Shown piece by piece: positions 60,008 to 64,000 of a DNA stretch of 64,000 nucleotides (position 1 is its first letter; each line of letters opens with the position of its first letter). The stretch comes from Lepturacanthus savala (Eukaryota > Chordata > Actinopteri > Scombriformes > Trichiuridae). A program made the translations under genes and the position numbers. The notes beneath the pieces were generated by a model, which was given only the letters and a program-made list of their open reading frames with translations, ran no database searches and was not told the DNA's origin. The stretch lies in assembly GCA_030544235.1 (NCBI GenBank), contig CM060474.1, positions 5,939,898 through 6,003,897 of the forward strand, given 5' to 3'.

Positions 60008-60275
60008 ATACAGACAGAGAGGAGCTGTGTTGCAGAAAATGAAGGAGGTGAAACACAGTAGAGAGAAAAAGATGGTGGAAAAAGTGTGTGTGTGTTTGTG
60101 TGTGTAAGTGTATGTGTGTGTGTGTTTGTTGACCTTGGTTCTGATGCCAGGAAGAGTCTGAGCCACCAACCAACTATGAAACACACATACACACACACAC
60201 AGACACACACCTGAAACATCACACAAAAAACACACCCCTGACTACAGGTATTATCCCGGTTGTCATGGTAACTGA
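59740..60275. promoter_or_regulatory. Possible regulatory block with two RFX X-boxes
   Basis: GTTACCATGGCAAC at 59905-59918 is a perfect palindromic RFX X-box, and GTTGTCATGGTAAC at 60259-60272 is a second, near-perfect one. A CCAAT box (CGACCAATAAAAG, near 59830) and GGCCAATGAAC (near 59946) are close by, and the first 200 bp are GC-richer than the surroundings with CCGCGGCGG. TG microsatellites (59978-60003, about 60084-60126) separate them. Function is inference. Confidence 0.38.
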
Positions 60276-60624
60276 TATATGGACCTGCAGAGTTGTGATT
60301 TATCTCCACTGGATGTAAGGCTGGTCCTCAGAGAAGGAGTCCTGCCCACCAACAAGATTTATGTTTAACACAGCTTATACACACATATAAATTCACTGAT
60401 CTGCTAACGTGATCAAATTTATTTTATTTTATGACCAACAGTCGACAAACCATCGAGGATTCCTCTATAACAATTCTCCTGTTGGAACACCTGACTTGTT
60501 AACCCCCAATTAAAATGTCAATATTGAATAAAAAAACATAACCAAACAACTCAAATGTGATGAAATCTAAATAAATTTGGCTTAAAAGGGATATTTTGAG
60601 GTATTTTCAATGACTATATATATA
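60276..60624. other. Unassigned intron
   Basis: Nothing recognised. Confidence 0.45.
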
Positions 60625-60944
60625 TCATCCTTATAATAGTTTAGTTAGATTTGTCATACCAGGCTACTTACCATGAACATTTCTAAATTAAGTATATTTG
60701 AAGTATTGTCTCACCACCATAGAAACCATAAACTAATCACATCACCATAGAAACCATAAACTAATCACATCGCCATAGAAACCATAAACTAATCACATCA
60801 CCATAGAAACCATAAACTAATCAATCACCTGTTACTAGTCAACCACAGTTATTTCAACAGTTTAAATCCTTTTCATTGGCTCTAATTTCCAGAGGGACTG
60901 GGACCCCCAAACTGAAATGGCCCATTTACCAGGATACCACCCTA
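60625..60944 (-). mobile_element. Family G TA MITE, copy 4, left end lost
   Basis: Antisense copy: TAGTTTAGTTAGATTTGTCA, CTAGTCAACCACAGTTATTT, TTGGCTCTAATTTCCAGAGG and the right end GGCCCATTTACCAGGATACC then ACCCTA. The opposite terminal repeat is absent. Confidence 0.88.
60717..60828. repeat. 28-bp minisatellite, four units
   Basis: CCATAGAAACCATAAACTAA plus TCACATCA, starting at 60717, 60745, 60773 and 60801. The last unit is followed by TCACCTGTTACTAG. One base differs in the second junction (CGCC for CACC). Confidence 0.93.
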
Positions 60945-61487
60945 GTATAAAAATAAAGGTCCCATACCATGCAAATGGCCACATTCATAATTTTGTTTAG
61001 GCTTGATAAGGTCTGGGGGTCATATAAAAACTGTCCCATGCATTAAGGACTTAGAAAATAAAAGTATAAACATACACAGCCTGGATTTAGACACTTTGCT
61101 GTTTCACATCTCATTTGTACTGAGCAGCATGTAGAGGTTCCAGCTGTCCCCACTGTCGCAACAACTTTTTCACAGTTTTCCAGGTTTAGAATCAGCCAAA
61201 GCAGAAGAGAGGCTCATGAATATTAATGAGACACCAAAAAACAACCTGTGCTTTCTTCAGAGAGTTCTGTAAAACTATGAGTTTAATTTTTGTACTTTAA
61301 ATTGCAAATACATCATGTTAGGGCAGAGGTGTCAAGTAATATAATACCTTGTTACTAAGTAGGAACTTTGGCTATCTATGCTTCGCTGGTGCAATTAATT
61401 TCTCCGCCTTTTTACTTCAACTCCTTACATTTTCATGCAATTATTTGTACTTTCTACTCCTCACATTTTAAAAATAGCCTTGTTGCT
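60945..61487. other. Unassigned intron, perhaps old repeat
   Basis: Wording such as CCCATACCATGCAAATGG and CTCATGAATATTAATGAG is reminiscent of common fish repeats, but I cannot define an element. Confidence 0.4.
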
Positions 61488-62170
61488 CCTTTTTAATTAG
61501 GGCCTGAGCCCTCTGGTATTGTAACTGTAAGGTACTCGTTCTTCTTTCTTTATTCTCTCAAGTCATGCCTTTTTGCCAAATGTGCCCCATAATTCACCAA
61601 ATTCTGCACATAAGACACACCTGGTAATTTTGTTTTTAAATATTTTATGGGTGCATTAAGGGTGGGGCAAAATGTCTCTGTAGCACCCTCTAGAATATTT
61701 TAAAAAGCTGAGCCCCTCATCCCAGATGGACATAGACAAATGGATTTTTCTGCACATGTACATTGTGTGAAGATGCATCAAAGTCTCTTGAACCAATACC
61801 CTAATGCCAGCAGGAAGTCAGCCATATTGAATCAAATGACAGATTTTTCACAATTTTCACACATCATATTTCAATCAACTACTTGTAGTAGTAGCTCTGA
61901 GTCAGACATTGGAGATGAAAAGTTATCAAAAGCTTTTTCCGATGTTATTCCTCGTTGCTGTGATGACGCTATCAATTTCTATGTCTCGCCATTAAACAGG
62001 AAGTTACTGTAACTTCAGCAGACTTTGTCCAATCTGTAATAAATGTCTCCTGCTGCATAATTGACCCTGAACACACCTGCACAAATATATTGACTCAGTC
62101 ACATCGCCACCTACTGGGAACAGGAAGTAATTGCAATGCAGCAATCATCAAATTGACATGACATTTACAG
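61488..62170 (+). repeat. Common fish repeat (GGGCCTGAGC type)
   Basis: Begins AGGGCCTGAGCCCTCTGG. It passes through TCTTCTTTCTTTATTCTCTC, AGGGTGGGGCAAAATGTCTC, TAGCACCCTCTAGAATATTT, AAGTCTCTTGAACCAATACC and AGCAGGAAGTCAGCCATATT, and ends near CATCGCCACCTACTGGGAAC. This order is familiar from many fish genomes as a dispersed repeat of unassigned class. The 90-codon frame inside is not a gene. Confidence 0.75.
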
Positions 62171-62248
62171 TGTGATCTACACATCATGTGACCAGCAGGT
62201 GTTATCTACCTCCAGTGAGTGGACACAGTATATGGTTGGTTAATGCAT

Positions 62249-62605
62249 TTGGGTCAGTGACACATAATGTTTGTCAAGATGAGAAATAAAGAAAAAAACT
62301 TTTTAAAATACAGTTTTAAGAAGCAATCATCAGATCTCTATAAATGTACATTTTTTGGTAATTTTGGTTTCTTGTTATTTAAAATTCCATTTGTATATTT
62401 ATACATTTTTATACAAAAATGGTTTGGATTTTTTTTTCCATGAAAGGTCAAATGTTGTAACTGAAAAAGAATAACACATATATAATCCACCTACAACATA
62501 AAACTAGTTGATAGCATGTGTTTTTAATCTTTTAACACCTTTTTTAAGAGAGTTAAACTATCTGGTACCAAGGGTTTAGGGTTATACCACATCACAGTTT
62601 TGACT
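62249..62605 (+). repeat. Dispersed fish repeat, second copy
   Basis: GGGTCAGTGACACATAATGT, CAGTTTTAAGAAGCAATCAT and CTCTATAAATGTACATTTTT match 48893-49055. The right end AGAGAGTTAAACTATCTGG then TTTAGGGTTATACCAC matches, inverted, the piece inside family P copy 14. Confidence 0.68.
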
Positions 62606-64000
62606 TTTGACACCTCTCTGTTTTAGGGGAATGAAAACTTAAATATTCCCTAGAAAAGGAGGGTTTGTTGCTTTTATCAAGAAACTTTTCCACCTCAACC
62701 AAACATAAACCCGTATTGGAATGTTTTCAATTCTTCCGGTTTTCTGCATTTCCAATGCTCCAATGTTCGAAATGAGAATAAAATGGGGTGAACGGTTGCT
62801 CATCATGTTTTATCTCCTTAAACATCCTCCCTACTCCTCACTGTCTGGTCGGATGGTGAAACTGGACACACTTCACAGCCGAGTAGACATCCACTCGTGT
62901 CTTGAACCCCATGAAGCCTCATTACAGCCAAGACAGAAGGATCTATTTAGACCGTCAATCAATACTCCGATCGATCAGTGTTTCCTTAGCTCAACTGCTG
63001 TCTGTGCTACTTACTATATTTATTTGCATTATTTATATATATATATATTTTTTTTATCTTCATTCCTCCTGAGCTGGTTTTGGTGTAGTGTGTGTATGTG
63101 TGTGTGTGTGTGTTATATAACAAGCTCTCTCCACGTATTGAAGTGACACTTAAATAGCTGCTTCAGCTTCACACTATCTCCTACTTTGTCTTTAAAAGTA
63201 CCAATTGGAGACATTTAATCACTGCACAGTCTGTCTGGGCGAGTTACACTCAGTTACACACACAGAGGGGGAGAGAGAGAGCTTCATTTCTCCTCTTGTC
63301 TCTAGGGGAAATAAAAATAAAAAAAAATCCTGCTTGTATTGAAGAGAATGGGGATAACCTGCAATAATAAATTAAAAAAACAATTCAGCAGCTCATTTCA
63401 ATTCTTCAATGTTTCTTTTTAGGATTATGTTGCATTAACCTGTTAAAAAACCTCAGCTCCAGCACTAAATAAAGTATTTTATCTGTAGTAAAACCCAATG
63501 TTACTGTTACAGCATCAATATATATCATCAATATCCACTATTTTCATTGAAAAGCAGCCATAAGTGGATAATTATCACCAAGTGGATAATTTCATTAGAA
63601 ATGTGACCTTCTCAGGTCAGTTTACACATTTATCTGAAGAACACATTAATCCAACCTCTATAGATTGAACAAATAATTATTTGTGTTATTTTTTAGAAGT
63701 TAAAAACTAAAATGGGTCCCATAGACCTGAAGACCTTATAAAGGTTAACTGGGTCCTTTATAATCTCCTTTTTAAACATCTTACAGAATATATTCTTCAT
63801 GTTCTGTAATGATCCTCAGTGTCATTTCAATGGTTTTATGGACAAATCATTGATTTTTGAACTCAATTGAATTGGATTCACAATTCACACCTTGAAGGGT
63901 GACCTATGTGACCCTTTGTTATGGGATGAGGGGTGTGGTCTATAGCTCCACCCTCTGTGATCCAGAGATATAGCTCCTGGTTTCCATCATCAGGCTAGAA
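62606..64000. other. Unassigned intron to window end
   Basis: Short TA (63035-63050) and TG (about 63089-63112) tracts. The 141-codon open frame at 62721-63146 (+) runs into TA/TG repeats and has no recognised domain. No further trhde exon was seen. Confidence 0.5.

Noticed and set aside
60717..60828. CRISPR-like array of four regular repeats
   Set aside because: Units are contiguous with no spacers and lie inside a eukaryotic MITE; it is a minisatellite.
62721..63146. 141-codon open frame near the right edge
   Set aside because: No recognised motif; its C-terminal part is encoded by TA and TG tracts.

Overview
This window reads as intronic DNA from a ray-finned (percomorph-like) fish. The evidence is pervasive CA/GT and very long AT microsatellites, V-SINE/DANA-type SINEs, a Tc1-type element end pair, fish-style L2/CR1-like LINE debris and one recognisable vertebrate exon. 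No bacterial-style genes, operons, rRNA, tRNA or CRISPR arrays are present.

The only host coding sequence I can defend is one 155-bp exon on the minus strand (19863-20017). It carries the catalytic core of an M1 zinc aminopeptidase. The AAMENWG substrate-recognition motif and HEICHQ zinc/catalytic motif identify thyrotropin-releasing-hormone-degrading ectoenzyme (trhde). It has a consensus acceptor and donor and enters in phase 1 and leaves in phase 0. I recognised no other exon, so the window is best read as two partial introns of trhde: about 44 kb upstream (20018-64000) and about 20 kb downstream (1-19862).

The introns are largely built from transposable-element remnants. (1) Family P is a TTAA-flanked, piggyBac-like non-autonomous element with 13-bp terminal repeats CCCTCTATTGCAT. 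It has about fifteen copies or fragments in both orientations, four of them packed into the 2 kb just downstream of the exon. (2) Family G is a TA-flanked element with ends like GGTATCAGGTAAAATGGGCC, with four copies plus one stub, and contains a 28-bp minisatellite that varies in copy number. (3) Family V is a tRNA-derived SINE of V-SINE/DANA type, at least ten copies or pieces, three with clear target-site duplications. (4) Others are a hAT-like MITE nested in a family P copy (8-bp target duplication), a pogo/Tigger-like element with a broken transposase, an internally deleted Tc1-like element, a long-terminal-inverted-repeat element, a Ty3/gypsy pol remnant, a hAT transposase remnant and several LINE fragments.

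Layout: 0-6 kb, family P copies, nested LINEs and a Tc1-like element; 6-13 kb, dispersed repeats, AT and CA tracts, a LINE 3' end; 13-20 kb, SINEs, one half of a dispersed duplication, a family P cluster, the trhde exon; 20-25 kb, telomere-like CCCTAA arrays and the other half of the duplication; 25-28 kb, gypsy and LINE debris, a perfect hairpin, AT tracts; 29-34 kb, SINE pieces, family G, the pogo-like element; 35-41 kb, SINE, nested hAT in family P, more family P; 41-43 kb, a possible X-box/CCAAT regulatory block and TTAGGG-like array; 43-46 kb, hAT remnant and the long-TIR/SINE palindrome; 46-52 kb, an inverted pair of family P copies and other repeats; 52-58 kb, mostly unrecognised intron with a possible conserved block near 56.1 kb; 58-64 kb, family G, RFX-type X-boxes and common fish repeats.

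I found no convincing new enzymatic or defence system. What merits attention is the density and nesting of the TTAA family around a catalytic exon, the dispersed duplication bracketing that exon, the foldback structures, and three RFX-type X-boxes in otherwise ordinary intron.
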